Shown here piece by piece: positions 41,299-49,673 of a DNA stretch of 64,000 nt (position 1 is its first letter; each line of letters starts with the position of its first letter). The position numbers were made by a program, and so were the translations under genes. Source of the DNA: Thermobifida halotolerans. Its GTDB lineage: Bacteria > Actinomycetota > Actinomycetes > Streptosporangiales > Streptosporangiaceae. The stretch is from contig NZ_CP063196.1 of assembly GCF_003574835.2 (NCBI RefSeq), positions 744,001 to 808,000 of the forward strand, written 5' to 3'. The notes under the pieces are model-generated. The model saw only the letters and a program-made list of their open reading frames with translations. It searched no databases and was not told the origin of the DNA.

Positions 41299-42240
41299 TC
41301 ACACGGTCAGCACGATCTTTCCGGCCGTGCGGCCGTCCTGGCCGGTCCGGTGGGCCTCGGCGGCCCGGTCCAGCGGCAGCGTCTCCGCGACCACCGGCCG
41401 CAGCCTCCCCGACTCGACCAGGTCGGTGATCCGCTCCAGGGCCGCGTGGTCGGGCTCCACCATGAGAGCCGCGCCGCGCACGCCCACCGCCGCCGCCTTG
41501 GCCGCGACCTCCTCGGCCGAGAACGGCTCCGGCACGTTGACGTACCATCCGCCCCGGCGCAGCACCCGCAGGGAGCGGTCGACGTAGTCGCCGCCGACCA
41601 GGTCCACGACGACGTCCACGTCCGCGACGGCCTCGGTGAAGTCCCGTGCCGTGTAGTCGATCAGCTCGTCGGCGCCCAGCTCCCGCAGCAGCGCGTGCTT
41701 GCCCGCGCTGGCGGTGCCGATGACGTGGGCGCCCAGTGCCCCGGCGATCTGGACCGCCAGGTGGCCGACCCCGCCCGCCGCCGCGTGGACGAGCACCCGG
41801 TCCCCGGGGCGTACGTGGGCGATGTCGACCAGTGCCTGCCAGGCGGTCAGCCCGGCCAGCGGAACGGCGGCCGCGTGCACGTGGTCGAGACCGCGGGGCT
41901 TGCGGGCGAAGTGGCGCGCGGGCGCGCTGACGTACTCGGAGTAGCCGTGGGCGGGGGAGGGGAACCGCGGCATGCCGTACACCTCGTCGCCCACCGAGAA
42001 CCGGGTCACGCCGGGGGCGATCTCGGCCACCACGCCGGAGACGTCCCAGCCGACGGTGAAGGGCGGGGTGAGCCAGTAGCCGTGCTCCCGGATCTTCCAG
42101 TCGATGGGGTTGACGCCCGCGGCGCGTACCTCGACCACCACCTCGGTCAGCCCCGGGGCGGGACGCTCGACTTCGGTCATCTGCAGAACTTCCGGTCCGC
42201 CCAGGACGTCCTGGCGGACCGTGCGCATGGTTGCTGTCAC
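41299..42240 (-). CDS. NADP-dependent quinone-reductase-like oxidoreductase (MDR, zinc-free type)
   Basis: This protein of about 313 residues is a medium-chain dehydrogenase/reductase of the quinone oxidoreductase class. Features are AGVNPIDWKIREHGYW, GWDVSGVVAEIAPGVTRFSVGDEVYG, the cofactor loop VLVHAAAGGVGHLAVQIAGALG and a C-terminal GKIVL. The cysteine-rich zinc-lobe of alcohol dehydrogenases is absent. Start may be GTG 42240 or ATG 42228. It is divergent from an HxlR regulator with operator-like palindromes between, so it is probably induced by electrophiles or quinones. Confidence 0.88.
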   Translation of the reverse strand: MTATMRTVRQDVLGGPEVLQMTEVERPAPGLTEVVVEVRAAGVNPIDWKIREHGYWLTPPFTVGWDVSGVVAEIAPGVTRFSVGDEVYGMPRFPSPAHGYSEYVSAPARHFARKPRGLDHVHAAAVPLAGLTAWQALVDIAHVRPGDRVLVHAAAGGVGHLAVQIAGALGAHVIGTASAGKHALLRELGADELIDYTARDFTEAVADVDVVVDLVGGDYVDRSLRVLRRGGWYVNVPEPFSAEEVAAKAAAVGVRGAALMVEPDHAALERITDLVESGRLRPVVAETLPLDRAAEAHRTGQDGRTAGKIVLTV

Positions 42241-42257
42241 GCGTCCCAGCATCCCGA

Positions 42258-42306
42258 ACACCGGTATCCGGTGTGAAGAAGGTACTTTGCTGATATATAG
42301 GTACCT
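42258..42306. promoter_or_regulatory. Candidate HxlR operators in the divergent promoter region
   Basis: ACACCGG-TAT-CCGGTGT (42258-42274) is a perfect 7+3+7 palindrome. Two GGTAC elements (42281-42285 and 42300-42304, the latter AGGTACCT) are spaced 19 bp apart, on the same helix face. The A+T-rich TTTGCTGATATATAG between them probably holds the -10 boxes. Confidence 0.55.
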
Positions 42307-42307
42307 C

Positions 42308-42715
42308 ATGGATACCATTCCTGACCTGCGTAGCTGGGGAGGGGCCGACGCCTACCTGCGTACCTGCGCCTCCCGTGCCGTCCTGGACGTCATCGCGAAC
42401 AAGTGGGTGTGCCTCGTCCTCGGCGCGCTGCGGGAGGAGACGATGCGCTTCGGGCAACTGCGCCGCCGACTGGACGGGATCACGCAGAAGATGCTCACCA
42501 AGACCCTGCGGGAACTGGAACGCGACGGCCTGGTGCACCGGGCCGTCTACCCCACGGTCCCGCCCCGGGTGGAGTACCGTCTCACCGAACTCGGTCAGAA
42601 TCTGGGAAGACTCATGACCGAGATCCGAGTCTGGGCGGAGGAGCACATGCCCGAGATCCAGGAGGCCCGCGAACGCTACGACGAACGCGCGGCGCAGGAT
42701 CCGATGCCGGTGTGA
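42308..42715 (+). CDS. HxlR family winged-helix regulator
   Basis: This 135-residue regulator has the HxlR core CASRAVLDVIANKWVCLVLGALREETMRFGQLRRRLDGITQKMLTKTLRELERDGLVHRAVYPTVPPRVEYRLTELG. A single Cys (about residue 20) precedes the HTH at the position used by redox or electrophile sensors such as HypR and YodB. It is divergent from the quinone-reductase-like gene, as in the known YodB/AzoR pairs. ATG 42308 has no good ribosome site and may be close to the transcript start. Confidence 0.9.
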   Translation: MDTIPDLRSWGGADAYLRTCASRAVLDVIANKWVCLVLGALREETMRFGQLRRRLDGITQKMLTKTLRELERDGLVHRAVYPTVPPRVEYRLTELGQNLGRLMTEIRVWAEEHMPEIQEARERYDERAAQDPMPV

Positions 42716-42751
42716 GCGCACGTCCGGAGAGACGCGGTGGAGGAGGAACCG

Positions 42752-43255
42752 ATGGAGCGGATTCTGGTCAGTGCCTGCCTGATGGGCCGGGAGGTGCGTT
42801 TCGACGGACGGGCCAAACCCACCGACCACGAGATCTTCCTGCGCTGGCGGGACGAGGGGCGGCTCATCCCGTTCTGCCCCGAGGTCGTCGGCGGCCTGCC
42901 GGTCCCCAGGCCGCCCGCCGAGATCGAGGGCGCCCGGGGCGCCCGCGCCGTCCTGGAGGGACAGGCGCGCATCCGCACCCCCGAGGGCCGCGACGTCACG
43001 GCCTTCTTCCTCGCCGGAGCCCGGGCCGCCCTGAACGCCGCCCGGGAGCAGGGGGTGCGCATGGCCGTGCTGAAGGAGAACAGCCCGTCCTGCGGCGTCC
43101 ACCGGGTCTTCGACGGCTCCTTCAGCGGAACCAGGACCCCCGGAGCAGGGCTGACCACCCTGCTGCTGCGCGACCACGGCATCGACGTCTTCACCGAGGA
43201 CGAACTCCCCCAGGCCGAGGCCCGCCTGACCGAACTGGAGGCGGCCTCCCCCTGA
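42752..43255 (+). CDS. DUF523 family protein
   Basis: This 167-residue protein has the family's conserved blocks: VSACLMG (Cys near residue 8), VRFDGRAKPT, FCPEVVGGLPVPRPPAEIEG, VTAFFLAGARAALNAA and LKENSPSCG (Cys near 113), with a final GAGLTTLLLRDHGIDV. The two Cys blocks suggest metal or thiol chemistry. Some relatives are fused to DUF1722. ATG 42752 follows GGAGGA at 6 nt; it is 36 nt after hxlR and may be co-transcribed. Confidence 0.88.
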   Translation: MERILVSACLMGREVRFDGRAKPTDHEIFLRWRDEGRLIPFCPEVVGGLPVPRPPAEIEGARGARAVLEGQARIRTPEGRDVTAFFLAGARAALNAAREQGVRMAVLKENSPSCGVHRVFDGSFSGTRTPGAGLTTLLLRDHGIDVFTEDELPQAEARLTELEAASP

Positions 43256-43439
43256 GGGCCGCACGGACAGCCGGGGGCGTGGCTCCACAGAACCCGGCGC
43301 ACACCACCACCTCCGATGAACCCGGTACGGAACAGCCCACGGTGTCCAAGCGGGGTGGAGGCTGCTGACGGGATTTCGGGGCAGGCCCTCCTCGTCCCCG
43401 GACGGGCGTGGACCTCACGTCCGGACCGCGGCGGTGCGG

Positions 43440-44144
43440 TCACGGGAGCGGGTCTGCGGCAAGCGAGACCACGGCACCGAGTGCGGCGGCGGCGTCGAGG
43501 AGGGCGCGGGAGCGGGCCGTGATGCTCGCGTCTCGGGTCGCCAGCGCGGCCCCGAGGTCTTCCGACCGGTGCCCGCGCCGCAGGTCCGGCATCAGGGTCC
43601 GGAGCGGGGCGATGCGGTAGCCGGCGCCGCGCAACTGGTGGACGATCCGGGCGTCCCGCACCTGGGCCGGTGAGTACCGTCGGGTTCCTCGGGCGGTGAC
43701 GCGGTCGGGAACGACAAGGCCCTCGGCGTCCCAGTGCCGCAGCGTCGAAGGGTGTACTCCGAGCGCGGCGGCGAGTTCAAAGACGCCCATCGAGTCGGAC
43801 GGGCGTACGTCCTCGATCGGCTCGACGCAGATCGCCGCGGCGGCCTCCCCGGCGAGTCTGAGGTCCCTGCGCTCCCGGTCGAGTCGGGCGTGTGCCGCGT
43901 CGAGGAGCGCGAGCACCTCCGGGAGCGGGCGCTCGTGTACGGCACGGACGATCCGCTTGGCCTCCACCGGACCCGTGCCGCGTGCGAGGGCCCGGTAGGC
44001 CAGCGCGGAGCGCAGGTGGACCTCCCCGTAGATCCGGTACCCCGCAGCCGTGCGCGCCGCCGGTGGCAGCACACCGTCGCGTTCGAGGTTGCGCACCTGC
44101 TGGACGGAGTATCCGGAGCGTCGCGCGACATCGATGGTGCGCAT
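43440..44144 (-). CDS. MerR-type regulator with two HTH domains (TioE-like)
   Basis: This 234-residue protein has two MerR-type helix-turn-helix segments. The N-terminal one is MRTIDVARRSGYSVQQVRNLERDGVLPPAARTAAGYRIYG; the C-terminal one is GVFELAAALGVHPSTLRHWDAEGLVVPDRVTARGTRRYS, about 120 residues later. A helical linker joins them. This double arrangement matches TioE-like regulators. ATG 44144 is chosen over longer frames because it begins at the HTH. It is divergent from the DUF6194 gene (87-bp gap), which it may control. Confidence 0.75.
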   Translation of the reverse strand: MRTIDVARRSGYSVQQVRNLERDGVLPPAARTAAGYRIYGEVHLRSALAYRALARGTGPVEAKRIVRAVHERPLPEVLALLDAAHARLDRERRDLRLAGEAAAAICVEPIEDVRPSDSMGVFELAAALGVHPSTLRHWDAEGLVVPDRVTARGTRRYSPAQVRDARIVHQLRGAGYRIAPLRTLMPDLRRGHRSEDLGAALATRDASITARSRALLDAAAALGAVVSLAADPLP

Positions 44145-44231
44145 GGTCGACGACTTGAGGGTTGGCACCCTGTTGTTCCTCTGCTTCCGGCTCGAAGTCT
44201 CCACAGGCACTTCAGTGAAACGCTGGAGCAC

Positions 44232-44726
44232 ATGACCATGGACGAGATCCACGGTTTCGTGGACGGCCTCGGCGGAGTCCTGACCCTCAGGCCGGGGCCC
44301 GGCGACGGCTCACCGCAGATCAGTCGGGGCGACACGTTCTTCTACTACGCTCCCGACGGTGTCGTGCCGAAAGCGGCCCAGCCCTTCGCGACGATCGTGA
44401 CGAAGGACTATCCGGACGACGAGGAGTCGCGTCTGGACCGCCCGGACGTGTTCCGTGTCAACATCGCCGCCGGGAAGGAGGCCTTCACCGACCGGACCGG
44501 CCACGCGCCGCGCGGACCGGCCGTCGACGTCGACCCCAGCGCCACCGACACCGTGATCGCCCACCCCGTCTACGGCTCCCTCGGCTGGCTCGCGGTGGTC
44601 AGTCCCGGCTCGCGGACCGGCGCGGCAGTCCGCGAGCTGCTGCGCGGGGCCCGTCACCTCGCACGCTCGCGCCACGAGCGACGCGCCGGAGCGACACCGC
44701 GCCGACGGGGTCGGGCCGCCGAGTGA
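44232..44726 (+). CDS. DUF6194 family protein
   Basis: This 164-residue soluble protein begins MTMDEIHGFVDGLGGVLTL and contains the conserved GDTFFYYAPDGV, FATIVTKDYPDDEESRLDRPDVFRVN and VIAHPVYGSLGWLAVVSPG. The fold resembles the erythromycin-resistance-like or SMI-type small enzymes only weakly; function is unknown. The basic tail (SRHERRAGATPRRRGRA) is additional. GGAG lies 3 nt before ATG. It is divergent from a MerR regulator. Confidence 0.65.
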   Translation: MTMDEIHGFVDGLGGVLTLRPGPGDGSPQISRGDTFFYYAPDGVVPKAAQPFATIVTKDYPDDEESRLDRPDVFRVNIAAGKEAFTDRTGHAPRGPAVDVDPSATDTVIAHPVYGSLGWLAVVSPGSRTGAAVRELLRGARHLARSRHERRAGATPRRRGRAAE

Positions 44727-44791
44727 GGTGGGCGGCCAGGTTCCGCAAGGGCGTACGCCGGTACCCGGCGGCGAGTCCCCGGCCGGGTACC

Positions 44792-44809
44792 GGCGTGGCC
44801 GACCACGCC
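44792..44809 (-). terminator. Small hairpin after the sugar operon
   Basis: GGCGTGG and CCACGCC flank CCGA, 15 nt past the dehydrogenase stop on the minus strand. It is also downstream of the converging DUF6194 gene. Confidence 0.4.
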
Positions 44810-44823
44810 TCCCACCGCGTGGG

Positions 44824-45828
44824 TCAGGCGGTTCCTCCGGGTTGGACCTGGAGCTTGCGCCCGCTGCCGCGGCGGAAGTGGTCGATCGCGGTCTCGTACG
44901 CGTCGAGGCCGAAGCGGTGGCTGATCATCACCGTGGGGTCGATCACCCCCTTGGCCAGCAGTTCGACCGCGCGCCCGAAGCTGTGCAGCACCGCCATGCT
45001 GCCGACGACCGTGATCTCGTTGTTGTAGACGTGGAACGGCGAGAAGGAGGCGACGGCGTCGGAGGCGGTGACGCCGAACACCTGGAAGGTGCCTCCGCGC
45101 CGCACCCGGGACAGCCCGTCCTCGATGGCCGGCACGGCGCCGGTGCAGTCGATCACCACCTCCCATCCCTCGGGCCGTTCGAGTTCACCGGCGTTGGTCG
45201 CGGTCGCGTCGGCCCCCAGGCCGGTCGCGACCGCGAGCCGGTCGGTGTTGAGATCGACGACCGACACGCTCGCCGCGCCCGCGAAGCGGGCCAACTGCGC
45301 CATCATCAGGCCCATCGTGCCGGCCCCGTAGATCAGGTAGTGTTCGCCGACTCTGCCGGGCAGCAGGTCGAAGCCGTGCACGGCACACGACAGCGGCTCG
45401 ACGAGCGCGGCGTGCTCAAGGGAGACGGAGTCGGGCAGCCGGTAGCAGTTCGCCACCGGGGCGAGGCAGAACTCGGCGCTGGCACCGGGCTTGGTCACCC
45501 CGATGGCGTTCCACCGCTCGCAGAGGTTGCCCCGGCCGATGCCGCAGAAGTGGCACTCGCCGCAGTACAGTGACGGGTCGACCGCCACGCGGTCACCCAC
45601 GGTGAGCTCGGTCACCGCGGAGCCGACCGCGGCGACCGTGCCGGCGAACTCGTGGCCGGGCACGATGGGGTAGGGCGTGGGCGCGAACTCGCCGTCGAGG
45701 ATGTGCAGGTCGGTGCCGCAGATCCCGACACCGGACACCTCGACGACGACCTCACGCGGGCCCGGTGTCGGGTCGTCGACCGTGGTGGTCGTGATCTGTC
45801 CGGGTTTTTCGATGACAACAGCGCGCAT
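44824..45828 (-). CDS. Zinc-dependent MDR dehydrogenase (polyol/sorbitol dehydrogenase-like)
   Basis: This 334-residue protein keeps the zinc ligands: catalytic Cys in GICGTDLHI (about residue 37) and GHEFAG (His-Glu), and structural cysteines in YCGECHFCGIGRGNLC (about 89-104). The cofactor loop is YGAGTMGLMMAQLA with VDLN, the acidic end of which favours NAD. It probably oxidises the sugar or polyol imported by the upstream ABC genes. It is the last gene of the operon, and its ATG overlaps the permease stop (TAATG). Confidence 0.9.
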   Translation of the reverse strand: MRAVVIEKPGQITTTTVDDPTPGPREVVVEVSGVGICGTDLHILDGEFAPTPYPIVPGHEFAGTVAAVGSAVTELTVGDRVAVDPSLYCGECHFCGIGRGNLCERWNAIGVTKPGASAEFCLAPVANCYRLPDSVSLEHAALVEPLSCAVHGFDLLPGRVGEHYLIYGAGTMGLMMAQLARFAGAASVSVVDLNTDRLAVATGLGADATATNAGELERPEGWEVVIDCTGAVPAIEDGLSRVRRGGTFQVFGVTASDAVASFSPFHVYNNEITVVGSMAVLHSFGRAVELLAKGVIDPTVMISHRFGLDAYETAIDHFRRGSGRKLQVQPGGTA

Positions 45829-46757
45829 TACTTCACAGCTCCCAGGGTCAGGCCGCGAACCAGCCACTTCTGCGCGATCCATCCCGCCAGGATCACGGGG
45901 AGGGCGGCCATGGTCGCGGCGGCCGACAGTCGGGCGAGGAACAGTCCCTCGCTGGTGACGAATCCGGTCAGGAACACCGGAACGGTGGCCGCACGGGTCG
46001 AGGTCAGGCTGACGGCGAAGAAGAACTCGTTCCACGCGAAGATGAAGCAGATCAGCGCGGTCGCGGCCAGACCGGGCGCGATCATGGGCAGGATGATGCG
46101 GCGGAGTTCGACGCCGAACGTCGCACCGTCGACCTTGGCCGCCTCGAGAACGCCCTTGGGCAGTTCGAGCAGGAAGGACCGGATCATCCAGACCGCGATC
46201 GGCAGATTCATCACCGTGTAGACCAGCGAGAGCATCGTGATGTTGTCGAGCACTCCGATGTCGTTGGCGATGACGTACAGCGGCAGGATGATGGCGACCA
46301 TCGGCATCATCCGGGTGGAGATGAAGAAGAACAGCGAGTCCCGCCACTTCGGCACCGGCGCCAGCGAGAGCGCGTAGGCCGCCGGTGTGGCCAGGACGAT
46401 CACCAGGAACGTCGACCCCACCGACGCCATCAGCGAGTTCAGCAGGTAGGGGGCGAAGTCGCGGTCGAAGATCGCCTCGAACTGGTCGAGCGTCGGCGTG
46501 AACAGGAACGTCGGCGGGTCGGTCGACGCCTGCGCCTCCTGTTTGAGCCCGGAGAGGAACATCCACAGCACCGGGAAGAAGAGGACGAAGGCGATGGTCC
46601 AGCCCAGCAGGCCGATGCCCGCCCTGCCGAGACGGGACCACAGCAGCGGCCACCGGCCGCGGTGCCGGGCGGCCGTGTCGGCGGTCGGCACCCTCGTGGC
46701 CTCGTCGCCCGACGTCGGTGCCTCGTGCGAGGAGCTCGCCGGAAGTAGCTTGGTCAT
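45828..46757 (-). CDS. Sugar/polyol ABC transporter permease (MalG type)
   Basis: This 309-residue inner-membrane protein has six predicted helices after a hydrophilic N-terminus of about 45 residues. The ATPase-contact EAA loop is EAAKVDGATFGVELRRIILPMIAPG. It pairs with the MalF-type permease encoded upstream (3-nt gap). The paired dehydrogenase and binding protein suggest a polyol such as sorbitol, mannitol or arabitol, but the ligand cannot be told. Confidence 0.92.
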   Translation of the reverse strand: MTKLLPASSSHEAPTSGDEATRVPTADTAARHRGRWPLLWSRLGRAGIGLLGWTIAFVLFFPVLWMFLSGLKQEAQASTDPPTFLFTPTLDQFEAIFDRDFAPYLLNSLMASVGSTFLVIVLATPAAYALSLAPVPKWRDSLFFFISTRMMPMVAIILPLYVIANDIGVLDNITMLSLVYTVMNLPIAVWMIRSFLLELPKGVLEAAKVDGATFGVELRRIILPMIAPGLAATALICFIFAWNEFFFAVSLTSTRAATVPVFLTGFVTSEGLFLARLSAAATMAALPVILAGWIAQKWLVRGLTLGAVK

Positions 46758-46760
46758 GGC

Positions 46761-47711
46761 TCAGGCCCTCTCTTCCTCGCGGAACAGGCTGGAGACCACA
46801 CGCAGGGCGAAGTTGGCGATGACGATGGTCGCGATGACCACGATGACGCCCGCCGCAGCGGCCTCACCGACCTCGAACGCACGGAAGGTCCGCTGGTAGA
46901 TGAAGTAGGGCAGGTTGGTCGTCGCCTGGCCGGGCCCTCCCTGGGTGATCAGGAAGATCGGGTCGAACGTCTGCACGATGAAGATCGACCCCAGCAGGAT
47001 GGCGAGTTCGATGAACTGACGTAGTTGCGGGAACGTGACGAACCAGAACGTCTTGAACGGACCCGCTCCGTCCATCTTGGCCGCCTCGAGGAGCTCGGGA
47101 GACTGGCTCTGCAGCCCGGCGAGCACGATCAGCATCATGAACGGGGTCCACTGCCACGTCAGCATCAGCACGATCGACGTCATCGGGTACTGGCTGGCCC
47201 AGTCGACCCGTTCCACGCCGAACGGTGACAGCGCCCAGTTCAGGATGCCGAACAGCGGGTTGAACATCGCGTGCTTCCACAGCAGCGCGGCCGCCGCGGG
47301 CATGACCAGGAACGGCGTGATCAGCAGCGTCCGGACGACGCTGCGGCCGAGGAACTTCTGGTCGAGCAGCACGGCGAGCGCGATGCCGAGCACGATGGAC
47401 AGCAGCACCGTGCTCGCCGTCAGCACCACGGTGTTGAGCACCGCGCCCCGGAACTGCTCGTCGCCGAACACCCGGCCGTAGTTGGCGAAACCGGCGAATC
47501 CACTCTCCTCCGGCCGCAGCAGGTTGCGCGACTGGAAGCTGTAGTAGACGGTCACCAGCATCGGGATCTGGGTCAGCACCACGGTGAGCACCAGTGCCGG
47601 CAGCAGCGGGCCCCGGAGCTTCCACCGTTCGAGCTGAGTGAGTTTCTGGGGGGCCCGGCCGCCGCGCGGCTGCGCCGCGGCCGGAGAGGTTGATACGGTC
47701 ATCGGTCTCAC
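46761..47711 (-). CDS. Sugar/polyol ABC transporter permease (MalF type)
   Basis: This 316-residue membrane protein has six helices and the EAA loop LEAAKMDGAGPFKTFWFVTFPQLR. The start is GTG 47711, overlapping the binding-protein stop by 4 nt (GTGA). It works with the MalG-type permease and needs an ATPase that is not encoded in this operon. Confidence 0.92.
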   Translation of the reverse strand: MRPMTVSTSPAAAQPRGGRAPQKLTQLERWKLRGPLLPALVLTVVLTQIPMLVTVYYSFQSRNLLRPEESGFAGFANYGRVFGDEQFRGAVLNTVVLTASTVLLSIVLGIALAVLLDQKFLGRSVVRTLLITPFLVMPAAAALLWKHAMFNPLFGILNWALSPFGVERVDWASQYPMTSIVLMLTWQWTPFMMLIVLAGLQSQSPELLEAAKMDGAGPFKTFWFVTFPQLRQFIELAILLGSIFIVQTFDPIFLITQGGPGQATTNLPYFIYQRTFRAFEVGEAAAAGVIVVIATIVIANFALRVVSSLFREEERA

Positions 47712-49090
47712 TGGTCCCGGTAGCCGCCGCTCTCGGCGATCTCTTCGGTGTACTGCTGCGCCTTCTCCATGGCCTCCTCGACCGACTGGTTGCCGGCGAT
47801 CGCCGCGGAGACCTCCTGCGACACCCGCGTCCCGAGGTCCTGGAACTCGGGGATCGTGATGTACTGCACCCCGACCCAGGGCTGTTCGTGAAGTCCCGGC
47901 CGACGGACGTCGACGTTCTCGATCGCGTCGAGCGTGGGCCCGGCGAACGCGCTGGCGGCCTCCTGGTACTCGGCGATCTCGTAGGTCGACATGCGGCTGC
48001 CGGGCGGCACACGGGTCCAGCCGAGCTCCTCACCGACCAACCGGATGTACTCCTTGGACGTCGCCCACGACATGAACTCCCAGGCGGCGTCCTTGTTCTG
48101 CGAGGTCTCCGGGATGGCCAGGGACCAGGCCCACAGCCAGCCGGAGTGCTCGGTCTCGACCACGGGGGCGGGCACGTAGCCCATCAGGCCGGCGGCGTCG
48201 CTGGAGTCCGGGTCCTCCAGGATGCTGGCGGCGACGGTCGCGTCGTACCACATGGCGGCGTTGCCCTGGCTGGTCGCGGTGAGGCACTCGGAGAAGCCGG
48301 CGTTGGCGGCGCCCGTCTCGCCGTGGTCGCGGACCAGGTCGACGTAGAACTGGACGGCCTCCATCGTCTCGGGCGAGGTCATCTGGGCGTTCCAGTTCTC
48401 GTCGTACCAGCGCCCGCCGAAGGTGTTGACCACGGTGTTCAGCGGTGCGAGCACCTCGCCCCATCCGGCCAGCCCGCGCAGGCAGATGCCGGCGACGTCG
48501 TTGTCCGGGTCGTGCAGTTTCTCGGCGAGCTCGGCGACCTCCTGCCAGGTCGGCCGTTCCGGCATGGTGACCCCGGCCTCCTCGAACAGGTCCGTGCGGT
48601 ACATCAGGAACGACGACTCGGCGTAGAACGGCACCGCGTACAGGTTGTCCTCGTAGGTCAGTGCCTCCCGCACCGGCGGCATCAGGTCGTCGACGTCGTA
48701 GTCGGGATCGCTCGCGTAGTCGTCGAGTGAGGTCAGCCAGCCGTTCTCGGCCCAGATGGGCGTCTCGTAGGTGCCGATGGTGACGATGTCGTACTGGCCC
48801 GAGCCGGTGGCGATGTCCTGGGTGACCCGGTCGCGCAGCTCGTTCTCCGGCAGGATCACGAACTCGACGTTGATGTCGGGGTGTTCCTCCTCGAACACCG
48901 ACGTCAACTGTTCGATGTCCTCCATCTGCGGGTTGGCCACCGTGGCGATGGTGACCGTGTCACCGTCGGCTCCGCCGCCGCCGGCACCGGAACAGGCGCT
49001 GGCGAGCATCACCGTCACCACCGAGGCGGCGACCACGGCGCGTGTTCTGTGCGGGGTTCTCGTCAGGTGCGGTTTGTGCGGGATTCTCAT
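47708..49090 (-). CDS. Sugar/polyol ABC transporter substrate-binding lipoprotein
   Basis: This 460-residue lipoprotein has a signal peptide with lipobox LASAC (Cys about 33) and a Gly-rich spacer, then a class of extracellular binding fold with VTIATVANPQMEDIEQLTSVFEEEHPDINVEFVILPENE and the SmoE-like motifs TYETPIWAENGWL and PFYAESSFLMYRTDLFEEAG. It delivers the sugar or polyol to the permease pair. ATG 49090 follows AGGAGG at 6 nt. It is the first gene of the operon. Confidence 0.92.
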   Translation of the reverse strand: MRIPHKPHLTRTPHRTRAVVAASVVTVMLASACSGAGGGGADGDTVTIATVANPQMEDIEQLTSVFEEEHPDINVEFVILPENELRDRVTQDIATGSGQYDIVTIGTYETPIWAENGWLTSLDDYASDPDYDVDDLMPPVREALTYEDNLYAVPFYAESSFLMYRTDLFEEAGVTMPERPTWQEVAELAEKLHDPDNDVAGICLRGLAGWGEVLAPLNTVVNTFGGRWYDENWNAQMTSPETMEAVQFYVDLVRDHGETGAANAGFSECLTATSQGNAAMWYDATVAASILEDPDSSDAAGLMGYVPAPVVETEHSGWLWAWSLAIPETSQNKDAAWEFMSWATSKEYIRLVGEELGWTRVPPGSRMSTYEIAEYQEAASAFAGPTLDAIENVDVRRPGLHEQPWVGVQYITIPEFQDLGTRVSQEVSAAIAGNQSVEEAMEKAQQYTEEIAESGGYRDQ

Positions 49091-49673
49091 CAAGACCTCC
49101 TGGTCTTCGGCACGCCCGTCAGGGACGCGCAGACTCTGGAAGGGCGGATATGCGGTTGCGGATGCGGGTACTCACCGACCGGGTGAGCGGTAGGACGTGA
49201 AGGGCGCTGTTTCGGCATCTGGGTGGGAGAATGGACGGGGAATGCCCCGGAATGTCACCTCACTTTCGGAGCGGGTATCGGCCTTGGCCGGCGAGCGGCC
49301 GTGCGGGCCGCTGGCCAAGGAGTTTCCGGCCCGGTCGGACGGGAATGGTCGGCGACAGGTCGGCCGGGGCCGGCCGGGCCGTCCGGGAGAGGGCGGCCAC
49401 CGGGGACCGGGTATCGGCGCAGGGCGGGATTCCGGCCGTTTCGGGTTTCCGTTTCTGCGGCACCGAAAGCGGCAGCGGGATTCCGGCACCGCCCGCGGGG
49501 AGGGGCACGGCCCGCGGGCGCGGCGGTGCGGATCGCGGCGTCGCCGGAGCGGGGGACGTGGCGGCGGGTGGGGTTCGAGGCACCGGGTTCCGGCGGGACG
49601 CGCCGGCCGGTGACGTGCCGGTCAAGGCGGGCGGCACCGTGGGCTGCGTGCGGGGGACCGGGATGCTCATGTC
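49091..49673. other. Gene-free region between lacI-type regulator and sugar operon
   Basis: This 583-bp gap is GC-rich and crossed by open frames in several phases, none convincing. It must contain the sugar operon promoter. CTCACC and GGTGAG (49171-49176, 49182-49187) form a small inverted repeat about 90 nt before the binding-protein ATG and could be an operator. The LacI palindrome found at 50783 is not repeated here by eye. Confidence 0.4.

Noticed and set aside
41299-42240. Zinc alcohol dehydrogenase
   Set aside because: The structural-zinc cysteine lobe is missing and the cofactor loop AAAGGVG is that of quinone oxidoreductases.
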